Shown here piece by piece: positions 33,544-41,193 of a stretch of 64,000 nucleotides of DNA (position 1 is its first letter; each line of letters starts with the position of its first letter). The stretch comes from Fructobacillus broussonetiae (GTDB taxonomy: Bacteria; Bacillota; Bacilli; Lactobacillales; Lactobacillaceae). The position numbers and the translations under genes were made by a program. Below the pieces are notes generated by a model, which saw only the letters and a program-made list of their open reading frames with translations, made no database searches and had not been told where the DNA came from. The stretch is from contig NZ_JAAMFK010000001.1 in assembly GCF_018437275.1 (NCBI RefSeq), positions 237,962-301,961 of the forward strand, read 5' to 3'.

Positions 33544-35079
33544 TTATCCTTCAAAAGTTCCTTCTTCAATTGCTTTCTTGGCGTTTTCAACCACGGCGAA
33601 GTCACCGATGTACGGCGTGTCCACCCCGTTCACCTTCTGGTAAGGATCCTCACCCTTACCGGCCACGACAACGAGGTCGTCTGGGCCAGCGAAGGCAATC
33701 GCCTCGTTAATGGCCTTAATACGGTCCATCTGGTAGTTAATCGTCACATCGTCATTCGTCATCGCATCCGCAATCACCTTAGCGATGTCTTCTGGCTTTT
33801 CAAACTGTGGATCGTCGGCCGTCAAGAAAACGGTGTCCGCCTGCTTGGACAACACCTTGGCGAAGTCCAAACGACGAGATACCCCCTTGTTTCCAGGAGC
33901 ACCCAAGACCACGATGACCTGTCCCTTCGGTGACTGCTTCTTAGCAAAGGCCAAGAGCGCATTCAAGGACGTGTAGTTGTGGGCGTAGTCGACAAAGGCA
34001 ACCCCGTGACCTGGCAGTGCCATTGACAGCATGCGGCCTGGAATCGTGACCTCGTCCAAGCCCTTCTTCATCGCGGCTTGCTTGGCACCAGACAGCGCCG
34101 TCATCATCAAAGAGGCCACGGCGTTTTCTTCGTTGAAGTCGCCTGGCAGGTTCAAGCGGTAAGAACCGTCAATCTGTGACAGATCCTTCACGTCTGCTTC
34201 AGCTTTCGCTTCAAAGTAGGAGTCGTGCAACTCGGACTTCTCGGATTGGAAGAGCACCGTTGGCTGGAAATTCGCTTTCTGGCATGCTGCGCCCTTCCGG
34301 TTATAAGTTAAGACCTGGTCGTGTTTTGAAGCGGCACGGTCAAAGATTTCTTCGAAGTGGTCCATTCCCGCGTTCAAAATAACGGCGTCGGAATGGTCCA
34401 AGAGCATTTCCTTGTGTGCCAAGTAATCGGCAAAGGTTGGGTGCTCGTTTGGCCCGATGTGGTCGGGTGAGATGTTCAAGAAAGCGCCGACTTTGTAGCG
34501 CAATCCGTACACGCGATTCTTCAAGTAGGCCTGGGAAGAAACTTCCATGACCAAGTGAGTCATGCCATTTTCAACAGCACGAGCCATGTCCTTGAAGAGC
34601 TCGTAGGATTCAGGCGTCGTCAAATCGGACTTCTTCTTGTCCTCCGGATTTGGACCGACGATTCGGTCAACCGTTGAAAAGAGCGCCGTCTTTCCCCGCG
34701 TCGCCTCGTTTAGAATCGTGTAAGCGAAGTAGGCCGCCGTCGTCTTCCCCTTGGTACCAGTGAAGGCCCCAATCCAGAGCTTGTCCTGTGGGTAGTCGAA
34801 GTAGGCCGTTGACAAAACAGCGAGCGCCTTCTGCGTGTCGGACACGAGCCAGAGTGGCGCGTTAATACCGTAGTCGCGGTCGGAAACCATTCCGGTTACA
34901 CCGGCAACACCGTCGAGGTAGGCCTTCTTAAAGGCCCCCTTCACAACGAAAAGCGTGTTGTCTTGCACCTGACGGGAATCGTAGTGCATGAAGGCAAAAT
35001 CGTGGTCGAAGGCGGGCGCCTCGAGCAGTAAATGGTGCTCATCCAAGAGCTTTGTGACTTGTTTTGAAGATAATATCAT
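33544..35079 (-). CDS. murE: UDP-MurNAc-L-Ala-D-Glu--L-lysine ligase
   Basis: 511-residue Mur ligase that adds the third amino acid to the peptidoglycan precursor. ATP loop FTGTKGKTTAAYF, the carbamoylated-Lys region LAHKEMLL, the EVSSQAY segment, and DDP in TADDPQFEKPE in place of the DNPR of diaminopimelate enzymes, which points to L-lysine. Start at 35079 has AAGG seven bases upstream; the frame stays open to 35157 over the promoter. TATAAT lies only 14 bases before the ATG, so the leader must be very short. Confidence 0.93.
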   Translation of the reverse strand: MILSSKQVTKLLDEHHLLLEAPAFDHDFAFMHYDSRQVQDNTLFVVKGAFKKAYLDGVAGVTGMVSDRDYGINAPLWLVSDTQKALAVLSTAYFDYPQDKLWIGAFTGTKGKTTAAYFAYTILNEATRGKTALFSTVDRIVGPNPEDKKKSDLTTPESYELFKDMARAVENGMTHLVMEVSSQAYLKNRVYGLRYKVGAFLNISPDHIGPNEHPTFADYLAHKEMLLDHSDAVILNAGMDHFEEIFDRAASKHDQVLTYNRKGAACQKANFQPTVLFQSEKSELHDSYFEAKAEADVKDLSQIDGSYRLNLPGDFNEENAVASLMMTALSGAKQAAMKKGLDEVTIPGRMLSMALPGHGVAFVDYAHNYTSLNALLAFAKKQSPKGQVIVVLGAPGNKGVSRRLDFAKVLSKQADTVFLTADDPQFEKPEDIAKVIADAMTNDDVTINYQMDRIKAINEAIAFAGPDDLVVVAGKGEDPYQKVNGVDTPYIGDFAVVENAKKAIEEGTFEG

Positions 35080-35119
35080 AGTGCCTTCATTATAGCATAG
35101 GCCCGTTATAATGGGCCCT

Positions 35120-35140
35120 AAAAAGTCCGACCCGAACCAG
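35120..35140 (+). repeat. Dispersed intergenic motif, copy
   Basis: AAAAGTCCGACCCGAACCAG upstream of murE, next to a terminator. Confidence 0.5.
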
Positions 35141-35170
35141 AAAAAAGACGGCATCACAGCCGTCTTTTTT
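35141..35170. terminator. Bidirectional terminator
   Basis: AAAAAAGACGGC / GCCGTCTTTTTT with a six-base loop; ends the antiporter transcript. Confidence 0.85.
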
Positions 35171-35281
35171 AAAACATCTATTCTCTTTCTGTATCGACTA
35201 GCCCCCGCAGTTAATGAACGCTTTTACCGATCATGTCCATCTGCGCGAAGAGCAGTGCATTAGTTGCGCGCACCAAGCAAC

Positions 35282-36427
35282 TTATCCCCTTTTCATCAAC
35301 GGTTTCAAGGCAATTGGTGTAAAGATGGTGGTCAAGAGGATGACAAACACCATGTCCGCGTAAAAACTTTGACCAATCAAGGAAGCAGCCAAAGCCAGAT
35401 CAAGAATGACCAAGGCCATTTCCCCTCTTGAGACCATCCCAATGCCAACCAGGTTCGCCTCGGACTCTTGTAGACCGGTCCAACGCGCCGCCAGAGAAGC
35501 ACCAAGGTACTTGGTCAAAATGGCGAGAATCGTCAAAGCGAGGATCAAGAGCCAGCTCTTGGCTAGTCCGTGCAGCGAAACCTTCAGTCCGATGTTCACG
35601 AAGAAGATGGGAATGAAGACCGTGTTTCCAATCAGGGTCATCCCGCGTTCAATCGCCTGCTCTTCTTGTTGCCGGGAGAAAATAACACCGATTAAAAACG
35701 CAACGATGGCGCCGGATAGGCCGAGCCATTCGGCAGAAAAGGCCAAGAAAAGGATCAAAGAAAAGACCAGCGTCAGCATGAGTCCCGGTTGTGGAATTCG
35801 CCCAATCACTGGCAGGACCTTTTGCAAGGCAAGAGCTAAAATTGTAAGCATACTTACAAGAAAGGCTAGCATCACGACCGTTGAACCTAATAATCCGAGG
35901 CCAAGCTTGGACGTCTCCCCCACACCAAAGATCGTCTGGAAAACGGTCCACATGAAGATGGCAATCAGGTCGTCTAGGACAGCGGCACCAAGAATCGTGG
36001 CGCCGGCATCGGACTTAATCTGGCCGTACTCCGTTAAAATTTGGGCGGTGATGGAAACCGACGTGGCCGAAAAGAGCACGGCCCACAGCAGTGCCGTCTT
36101 GTTTCCATGGCCCATTAGGTGACCGAAGCAAAAGAAGACGACAAAGGGCACGACGACACCGGACAAAGCGACGGCGTTTGCCTGCTTCAGGTGTCGCTTG
36201 AGCAAGCCAAAATCGGATTCGATTCCTGCCAAAAACATTAACAGTAAGAGACCGATTTCAGCCCAGTGCTCAATGGTGGAACCAGCGTGAATGAGACCAA
36301 AGCCGGCTGGCCCGAGCACCAGGCCGGCAGCAATTTGTCCAACCACCGCTGGCAACCCGACCTTTTCAGCGAGATAGCCCATCAAGAGGGCGCAAAAGAG
36401 CATGCTTGCTAAGAGTATTCCCGTCAT
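35282..36427 (-). CDS. Cation:proton antiporter (CPA2, NapA/KefB type)
   Basis: 381-residue integral membrane protein with about 12 hydrophobic segments, starting GILLASMLFCALLMGYLAEK and containing the CPA2 ion-binding pair in AAVLDDLIAIFMW (Asp-Asp, about residue 153). PAVVGQIAAGLVLGP is the family motif of the second helix. No C-terminal RCK domain, so it lacks the nucleotide-gated part of Kef. The second of two adjacent ATG codons is used since it stands six bases from AAAGG. A leader with two mutually exclusive hairpins lies upstream. Confidence 0.9.
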   Translation of the reverse strand: MTGILLASMLFCALLMGYLAEKVGLPAVVGQIAAGLVLGPAGFGLIHAGSTIEHWAEIGLLLLMFLAGIESDFGLLKRHLKQANAVALSGVVVPFVVFFCFGHLMGHGNKTALLWAVLFSATSVSITAQILTEYGQIKSDAGATILGAAVLDDLIAIFMWTVFQTIFGVGETSKLGLGLLGSTVVMLAFLVSMLTILALALQKVLPVIGRIPQPGLMLTLVFSLILFLAFSAEWLGLSGAIVAFLIGVIFSRQQEEQAIERGMTLIGNTVFIPIFFVNIGLKVSLHGLAKSWLLILALTILAILTKYLGASLAARWTGLQESEANLVGIGMVSRGEMALVILDLALAASLIGQSFYADMVFVILLTTIFTPIALKPLMKRG

Positions 36428-36447
36428 CATTATCCTTTCCGTTCAAA

Positions 36448-36535
36448 TAAAAAAGAGACGTCCAAAAGACTGTCTAACTCCCCCGTTAGACTGAGCCTTG
36501 AGTACAACCTCAACCAAAATCATTATTTCAATAAT
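36448..36535 (-). promoter_or_regulatory. Attenuator-like leader of the antiporter gene
   Basis: On the minus strand: hairpin TTGAG/CTCAA, then GTCTAAC-GGGGGA-GTTAGAC (36472-36491), then a terminator AGAC(A)GTC/GACGTCT followed by T6 (36448-36475). The last two share the AGAC segment 36472-36475, so they cannot form together. This is the logic of a riboswitch or other attenuator. The ligand is unknown and the family was not recognised. Confidence 0.5.
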
Positions 36536-36575
36536 TCTATTTTAACATAAAGTGTTTGCGTCGGCGCACATGCAA

Positions 36576-36602
36576 TGCCGCTGATAGGAATCGAACCCAT
36601 CA
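36576..36602 (-). other. Orphan tRNA 3'-end-like sequence
   Basis: Minus strand ATGGGTTCGATTCCTAT is a T-arm (TTCGATT loop, five-pair stem) followed by CAGCGGC-A, the shape of an acceptor strand with discriminator. No 5' half with GCCGCTG is present upstream, where the dus gene ends. A leftover of tRNA-targeted integration is possible. Confidence 0.4.
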
Positions 36603-36608
36603 TTTCGA

Positions 36609-37640
36609 TTACCGCTGTTCCTTCTCCCATCGCACCAAATCATCCTCGTGTTCAGCAAGCAAAGCACGAACTTCGTCCGTTGCATGCGTTTCCATCAAGG
36701 CCTGACGGAGCTTAGCCGCGTGGGCAAAGCCACGGAGGTAGATCTTGAAGTAGCGCTTTAAGGCTTCGAAGTGCTTTGGCGTGACGGAGTTGTTCACTTC
36801 GTCGTACAAATCGAGCTGGTACTTGAGCAAGTCGATGGACTCGGACAAGCTGTGCTTTTTCTCTTCGTGGTTGAAAGCGTATGGGTCTTCCAAGACACCG
36901 CGACCGATCATGATTCCGTCGACGCCAGGATGAGCAGCGGCGAGTTCAAGGCCGTGCTTGAAGTTCTTAATGTCCCCGTTGATTTGAAGGAGCGTGTTCG
37001 GCGCGTACTTGTCACGGAGAGCGACGATGTCGTCGATCAGTTCGAAGTGGGCGTCGGCCTTGGACATTTCCTTCCGGGTACGAAGGTGAATGGTCAGGAC
37101 TTGGATGTCTTGCTCCAAGATGGTCGTGAGCCATTCTTCGTACTCGTCGATGCGGTAGAAGCCAAGACGGGTCTTCACGGAAACGGGAAGGCCGGATTCC
37201 TTGGCGGCTTCGATTAAGGCGATGGCCGTGTCATGGTGGCGGATCAAATCGGAACCGGCGGAGTTCTTGATGACCGTGCCGTCGGGGCAGCCCATGTTCA
37301 AATCGACGGCTTCGTAGCCGAGATCAGGTAAAAGCTTAGCGGCGCCGGCAATGGCTTCGGGCTTGGAGCCCCAGATTTGCGCGATGGGCATTTCTTCGCC
37401 ATCGGCAACGGCTAAACGGCCTTGAACGGAGAACTTGGCTTCGGGGTGAACCATGGAAGCGGCGTTCGTGAATTCGGTGTAGTAGATGTCTGGACCACCG
37501 GCCTTGGCGACGACGCGTCGGAAGATGGTGTCGGTGACGGCTTCCATGGGCGCCATGGAGAAGAATGGGCGTGGTGTGCCGTCAGAATTTTTGGCGGAAT
37601 CAACCACCTTTTGCCAGTATGCTGACTTTGCCTGTCGCAT
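36609..37640 (-). CDS. dus: tRNA-dihydrouridine synthase
   Basis: 343-residue flavin TIM-barrel enzyme that reduces uridines in the tRNA D-loop. FMN-binding and catalytic parts: FFSMAPMEAVTDTIFRR at the N-terminus, AIQIWGS-like PIAQIWGSKPE, DLNMGCP with the catalytic Cys, SVKTRLGF, TIHLRTR and NGDIKNF, GVDGIMIGRG. Length is normal. ATG at 37640 has AAAGGAG seven bases upstream. Directly followed by the tRNA remnant. Confidence 0.94.
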   Translation of the reverse strand: MRQAKSAYWQKVVDSAKNSDGTPRPFFSMAPMEAVTDTIFRRVVAKAGGPDIYYTEFTNAASMVHPEAKFSVQGRLAVADGEEMPIAQIWGSKPEAIAGAAKLLPDLGYEAVDLNMGCPDGTVIKNSAGSDLIRHHDTAIALIEAAKESGLPVSVKTRLGFYRIDEYEEWLTTILEQDIQVLTIHLRTRKEMSKADAHFELIDDIVALRDKYAPNTLLQINGDIKNFKHGLELAAAHPGVDGIMIGRGVLEDPYAFNHEEKKHSLSESIDLLKYQLDLYDEVNNSVTPKHFEALKRYFKIYLRGFAHAAKLRQALMETHATDEVRALLAEHEDDLVRWEKEQR

Positions 37641-37730
37641 AAGAACTCCTTTATCGCCCGGATGGGCTTTCGTCAGATTAACCTATATAGTTTAGCACGA
37701 TTTGCCGGGTCAATCAAAAGAGGACTAGAC

Positions 37731-37757
37731 CGGAGGATGTTCGGGTCAGACTTTTCT
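37731..37757 (-). repeat. Dispersed intergenic motif, copy
   Basis: Minus strand AAAGTCTGACCCGAACATCC between dus and rdgB. Confidence 0.5.
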
Positions 37758-37772
37758 AGGGGCTTTTTGGGT

Positions 37773-37806
37773 ATGAAAAAAGCCAGCCGACTGAGTCGAC
37801 TGGCCG
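37773..37806 (-). terminator. Terminator of rdgB
   Basis: GCCAGTCGAC / GTCGGCTGGC stem and T6 on the minus strand. Confidence 0.85.
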
Positions 37807-37817
37807 AACACCATATA

Positions 37818-38417
37818 TTACAATCCTGCTTTTCTAACGACTAAACGCAATGCCCGCGAACGGTCGTGATAGTCGTTGACCTCGGCTAAAGGCATCGCCG
37901 ACAATGTTTTGCCGTTTTCACCTAATAGGATGTCGGTGATTCCGCCGAAGTCTGGTCCGCCATGTGCCTCATGAGCAATGGCGACCCCACCGCGCGCAGA
38001 CGCGATGGTCACCTCACCGTCCGGCGAACAAATCGCCATCGTGGATAGGAAGTAAGCACCCCGCTTGTCGTCTGGCACGTCCTTGTACAAGTCCAACAGG
38101 TAATCATTGATTTCCTTTGAACCCGAGAGTCCAAGCGATTCAAACTCACGGGAAGCCGTCACGCCGAATCGGTCGGGAAAGGCTTCCAAGTTAAAGGAAG
38201 TATCATCGGCTAACACCCACTCATCTTGTAAGTGCGCGTGGATAAACAGCGCTTTTTGCTTGGCGTTTTCGGACTGATCATCCGTCGATTCAGAGGGAAA
38301 GCTCAAGCGCTCCCCCACTAGATCTTGATAGCCGATAATGTCAAAGCCAAGCAAAGAACCAAACTTGTTGAGCTCCATGACTTTCTTCTTGTTGTTTGTC
38401 GCAAAGACGATCTGCAT
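37818..38417 (-). CDS. rdgB: Non-canonical purine NTP pyrophosphatase (RdgB/HAM1 family)
   Basis: 199-residue house-cleaning enzyme that hydrolyses ITP, XTP and dITP. Motifs: FATNNKKKVMEL (phosphate and base contacts), ENAKQKAL and ADDTSFNLEAFPDRFGVTASRE, the latter a diverged form of the usual ADDSGLEV...PGVYSAR. The C-terminal HDRSRALRLV is close to the HR-x-KA end motif. The divergence suggests a specialised member rather than the racE-linked RdgB. AGGAG stands six bases before ATG. Confidence 0.82.
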   Translation of the reverse strand: MQIVFATNNKKKVMELNKFGSLLGFDIIGYQDLVGERLSFPSESTDDQSENAKQKALFIHAHLQDEWVLADDTSFNLEAFPDRFGVTASREFESLGLSGSKEINDYLLDLYKDVPDDKRGAYFLSTMAICSPDGEVTIASARGGVAIAHEAHGGPDFGGITDILLGENGKTLSAMPLAEVNDYHDRSRALRLVVRKAGL

Positions 38418-38445
38418 GACTTTCTCCTAGAAGGTGCTAGAAAAT

Positions 38446-38470
38446 GGGGATGGTGCGGGTTGGACTTGGG
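38446..38470 (-). repeat. Dispersed intergenic motif, diverged copy
   Basis: Minus strand AAGTCCAACCCGCACCATCC between rdgB and birA. Confidence 0.4.
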
Positions 38471-38481
38471 TCAGTTTAAAC

Positions 38482-39504
38482 TTACAAATTCAAATTTTCG
38501 AGCAATTTGACCTTGGTAACCTCTCCGGCGTATAGCGTCTGGACATCGCCGTCCGCCGTTTTCACTTCCAGACCGCCCTGCTTTGAAACGCCCTGTACCT
38601 CACCGGCCACGACATCCTGTCCAACCTGAACAGAAACCGTCTTGTCAATCAGAAGCGAGCGCTTGCGGTAGTCGTCGAGGTAGCGGCCATCCGCGTAATC
38701 CTCCCCCATCTGAACCAAGGCTAAGATCAAGCGGGCCAAGAGGAAGTTGAGGTCAACACCGTCTGTCTTTTCTGACAGCACCGTACCTGCCTTTTGCGTG
38801 ATGTCTTCAGGGAAATCAGAAGGCAAAACGTTCAACCCAATGCCAAGCACCAGGGCCGTGTACTGCTGGGTCTCCATGTCAAAGACCGCTTCGGTGATGA
38901 GTCCACCGACCTTGTGACGGTCAACAATCAAATCGTTCACCCACTTCAGGTCGACGGTAACGCCAGGAAAGCTTTCCTCCAAAACGTTTGCAATCACATC
39001 CGCTGCTGAGGTCGTGAGTAGACTGGCCACGACCTCCTCCTTGTTTGTAATAGGCAAAGACAGCGAGAAGTACAGGCCGTGGTCCCGCGGTGCAAAGAAG
39101 GCCCGGCCGCGACGACCATAGGCACCTGCCAGGGAACGTGCGGCAAAGAGCGTCGGATTCACGCCGGGATGCATGGCCAAGAATTCCTTGGCATCGGTTT
39201 GCGTTGACGTGCGTCCCTCTGTAATTTGAATCTTATCAAAGGCTTGCTTGCCTTCGGACAAGGACTTCAAATAGTGACTCGTCACCATCTCATCGACGTG
39301 GTCTGAATACAGGTAGGCATACCCCGTCTTCTTCTTCGAAACGATGGTGTGCCCGTCTTTTTGCAAGGACTTCACGGCCTTCCAGACGGATTCACGACTG
39401 ATGTCTAAGTCCTGGGCCAGTTGGTCACCCGAAACGTGGGAACCCACGTGGTCCAAGAGGTCCAACAGGACCCGGTCTTTTGTTTTCAGCTTTTCTTCTG
39501 CCAT
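38482..39504 (-). CDS. birA: Biotin--protein ligase and biotin repressor BirA
   Basis: 340-residue bifunctional protein. The N-terminal winged helix (about 1-65, SGDQLAQDLDISRESVWKAV) binds DNA; the ligase core has GAYGRRGRAFFAP (biotinyl-AMP loop), LKWVNDLIV and KVGGLITEAV; the C-terminal SH3-like domain ends the protein (YAGEVTKVKLL). It biotinylates acetyl-CoA carboxylase and, with biotinyl-AMP, represses transport genes. It follows bioY after 29 bases, so it is likely in the operon it controls. Confidence 0.95.
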   Translation of the reverse strand: MAEEKLKTKDRVLLDLLDHVGSHVSGDQLAQDLDISRESVWKAVKSLQKDGHTIVSKKKTGYAYLYSDHVDEMVTSHYLKSLSEGKQAFDKIQITEGRTSTQTDAKEFLAMHPGVNPTLFAARSLAGAYGRRGRAFFAPRDHGLYFSLSLPITNKEEVVASLLTTSAADVIANVLEESFPGVTVDLKWVNDLIVDRHKVGGLITEAVFDMETQQYTALVLGIGLNVLPSDFPEDITQKAGTVLSEKTDGVDLNFLLARLILALVQMGEDYADGRYLDDYRKRSLLIDKTVSVQVGQDVVAGEVQGVSKQGGLEVKTADGDVQTLYAGEVTKVKLLENLNL

Positions 39505-39533
39505 GAAAAGACTCCTAAAGAAATTGGTTATCC

Positions 39534-40091
39534 TTACTTTACACGACTTTGGATAGCCGTCGCAACTGTTGTTGCCAAGAAGACCTTAATCAAATCACCA
39601 GGTACAAAGGCCATGTTGCCAAGGTAGGCCTTGATGAAGTCCATGTGGGCAACGTGGGCCAACCAAGCAGAACCAAGACCAAAGACCATGAAGAAGTCCA
39701 AGATGAAGATCAAGGCAAATGAGAAGAAGAAGTTTGGCATCACTGCCCCGTCCGTCTTAGGCACAAAGCGTGCCAACAAGGCGAATCCCGCCGGTTGAAG
39801 CAACCAGGCCCAGATGTAACCGGCCGTTGGACCAGCCAAGATGGCAAGGCCTCCGTGACCACCAGTCAAAACTGACAACCCCAAGGCAATCATGATGACG
39901 AAGACGGCCATGACAGCCGTTCCGCGACGTGCGCCCAAGAGCAATGAAATCAGCATAACGCCGACGTTTTGTAGAACGATGGGAACGGGGATGAAGCCAA
40001 GCGGAATCGCTGGCACCATCGCAAAGACAATGAGGAGGGCCAAAAAGACCGCATCCATGGTTAAGTTACGTACTTTAGAATGTTGCATCAT
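39534..40091 (-). CDS. bioY: Biotin transporter BioY
   Basis: 185-residue S component of the ECF biotin transporter with about six membrane helices. Family motifs: IPLGFIPVPIVLQNVGVML (the P-x-Q-NxG segment), LLLGARRGTAVMAVFVIM, GGHGGLAILAGPTAGYI and GNMAFVPGDLIKV. The gene lies behind a BirA operator that overlaps its promoter, so it is expected to be shut off when biotin is ample. Likely co-transcribed with birA. Confidence 0.96.
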   Translation of the reverse strand: MMQHSKVRNLTMDAVFLALLIVFAMVPAIPLGFIPVPIVLQNVGVMLISLLLGARRGTAVMAVFVIMIALGLSVLTGGHGGLAILAGPTAGYIWAWLLQPAGFALLARFVPKTDGAVMPNFFFSFALIFILDFFMVFGLGSAWLAHVAHMDFIKAYLGNMAFVPGDLIKVFLATTVATAIQSRVK

Positions 40092-40106
40092 TTTCTCTCC
40101 TTAAAA

Positions 40107-40142
40107 TTAAGTAACCTAATTATATTTATAAGGGTTACTTAA
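40107..40142 (-). promoter_or_regulatory. BirA operator overlapping the bioY promoter
   Basis: Perfect inverted repeat TTAAGTAACC (40107-40116) and GGTTACTTAA (40133-40142) with a 16-base AT-rich spacer that contains a TATAAT box on the minus strand. Arm and spacer lengths fit Firmicute BirA sites. Confidence 0.85.
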
Positions 40143-40159
40143 AGTCAAGCGCTCTTTAA

Positions 40160-40195
40160 GAAAAACAAAAAGGAACCCTTTTGGATTCCTTTTGT
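40160..40195 (-). terminator. Terminator of the YutD gene
   Basis: AAAGGAATCC / GGGTTCCTTT stem and T-rich tail on the minus strand. Confidence 0.75.
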
Positions 40196-40205
40196 TTCAG
40201 CGTTT

Positions 40206-41177
40206 TCACTTTCGTTCTTGAATTTTAAAATGACGCTTCTTTGGAGCAGATTTGGCTTTCTCACCGTTATTTTGGTTTGGCTTGCCCTGCTTTTGTTTGT
40301 TGTTTGGCTTTGCTTTAGAAGAAGCGTTTTGCGCTTGCTTAGCGGAATTTTTGGTCCCCTTGCTTGACGCATTATTCGAAGGCTTTGAAGCAACTTGCTT
40401 TGGTGCTTGTCCTTGCTTTTCACCAGGCTTCTTATTGCGGTTGTTCCGGCGGCGACGGCGCTTTTTAGGTTTGGCCTCCCCGTCGCTTGAACCTGCGTTC
40501 TTAGGCGCTTGCTTGTTTGGCTTGGCCGACTGATTCTGCTGTTTTTCTTCCCCGCGCTCCTTTGTGGTGAAGCGGTGGCGACGCTTTGAAGAAGAATTTC
40601 CCTTACCCTGCTTCTTTTGGGCGTCCTGCTTTTCTTCTTGTTTCTGCGCGCGACGCTTCCCCGTTGGACGGTTCTTACGGTTGGAATTGCCACCGTTATG
40701 ACCGTTTCCGCGGGATGACGACTTCTTGTGCTTCTTTTGCTTGGCTTCCTTTTCCTTGCGCTTTTCTTCCTGCTCTTCTTCCCAGTAAGCCAAGTAGTCC
40801 TTGGCTGCCCGCGGACGGAAGGCAACAGTTTCGTTTTGCAAGATGAAGTACGGCGCACCGAAGTTCACCGTTTCGTACAAGTAGTCGGCCAACGTGTTGA
40901 TCTTTTGGTCGGCTGAGACGTCACGCTCTTCGTGGTAGAAGCCACGAAGGCGGAGCTGGCCTGCTGAAAGGTCGCCGACAATGTAGTCGTATTGCTTTAA
41001 CAACGGCGTGTAGCGAAGCGCGAGCCCCTCTTCAGAAAAGGCTTCTTTGAAGTCATCAACCAGCAAAAGCTTCATGCCGTCAATTCCGATTTCATCCCCA
41101 AAACGAGACACTTCAAATTCGGCCTGGCGTCGTTGTTGCTGTTCAATTGTCTTATCTTTTAAGGTTACGTGATCCAT
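40206..41177 (-). CDS. YutD family protein with long basic disordered tail
   Basis: 323 residues. The N-terminal YutD (DUF1027) domain (about 1-135) shows DDFKEAFSEEGLALRYTPLL, YDYIVGDLSAGQLRLRGFY and DYLYETVNFGAPYFIL. The remaining 185 residues are low-complexity Lys/Gln/Asn/Ser/Arg with KKRRRRRNNRNKK-type clusters, far longer than in Bacillus YutD (about 100 residues). The domain's role is unknown; the tail suggests nucleic-acid or ribosome binding. Follows the YunD-like gene by 16 bases, as yunD and yutD also neighbour each other in Bacillus. Confidence 0.85.
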   Translation of the reverse strand: MDHVTLKDKTIEQQQRRQAEFEVSRFGDEIGIDGMKLLLVDDFKEAFSEEGLALRYTPLLKQYDYIVGDLSAGQLRLRGFYHEERDVSADQKINTLADYLYETVNFGAPYFILQNETVAFRPRAAKDYLAYWEEEQEEKRKEKEAKQKKHKKSSSRGNGHNGGNSNRKNRPTGKRRAQKQEEKQDAQKKQGKGNSSSKRRHRFTTKERGEEKQQNQSAKPNKQAPKNAGSSDGEAKPKKRRRRRNNRNKKPGEKQGQAPKQVASKPSNNASSKGTKNSAKQAQNASSKAKPNNKQKQGKPNQNNGEKAKSAPKKRHFKIQERK

Positions 41178-41193
41178 GGATTATTCAAACAGC

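Noticed and set aside
40145..40858. Long (237-codon) open frame overlapping the YutD gene in another frame
   Set aside because: It is a shadow of the Lys/Arg-rich low-complexity tail; no ribosome site and no recognisable protein.
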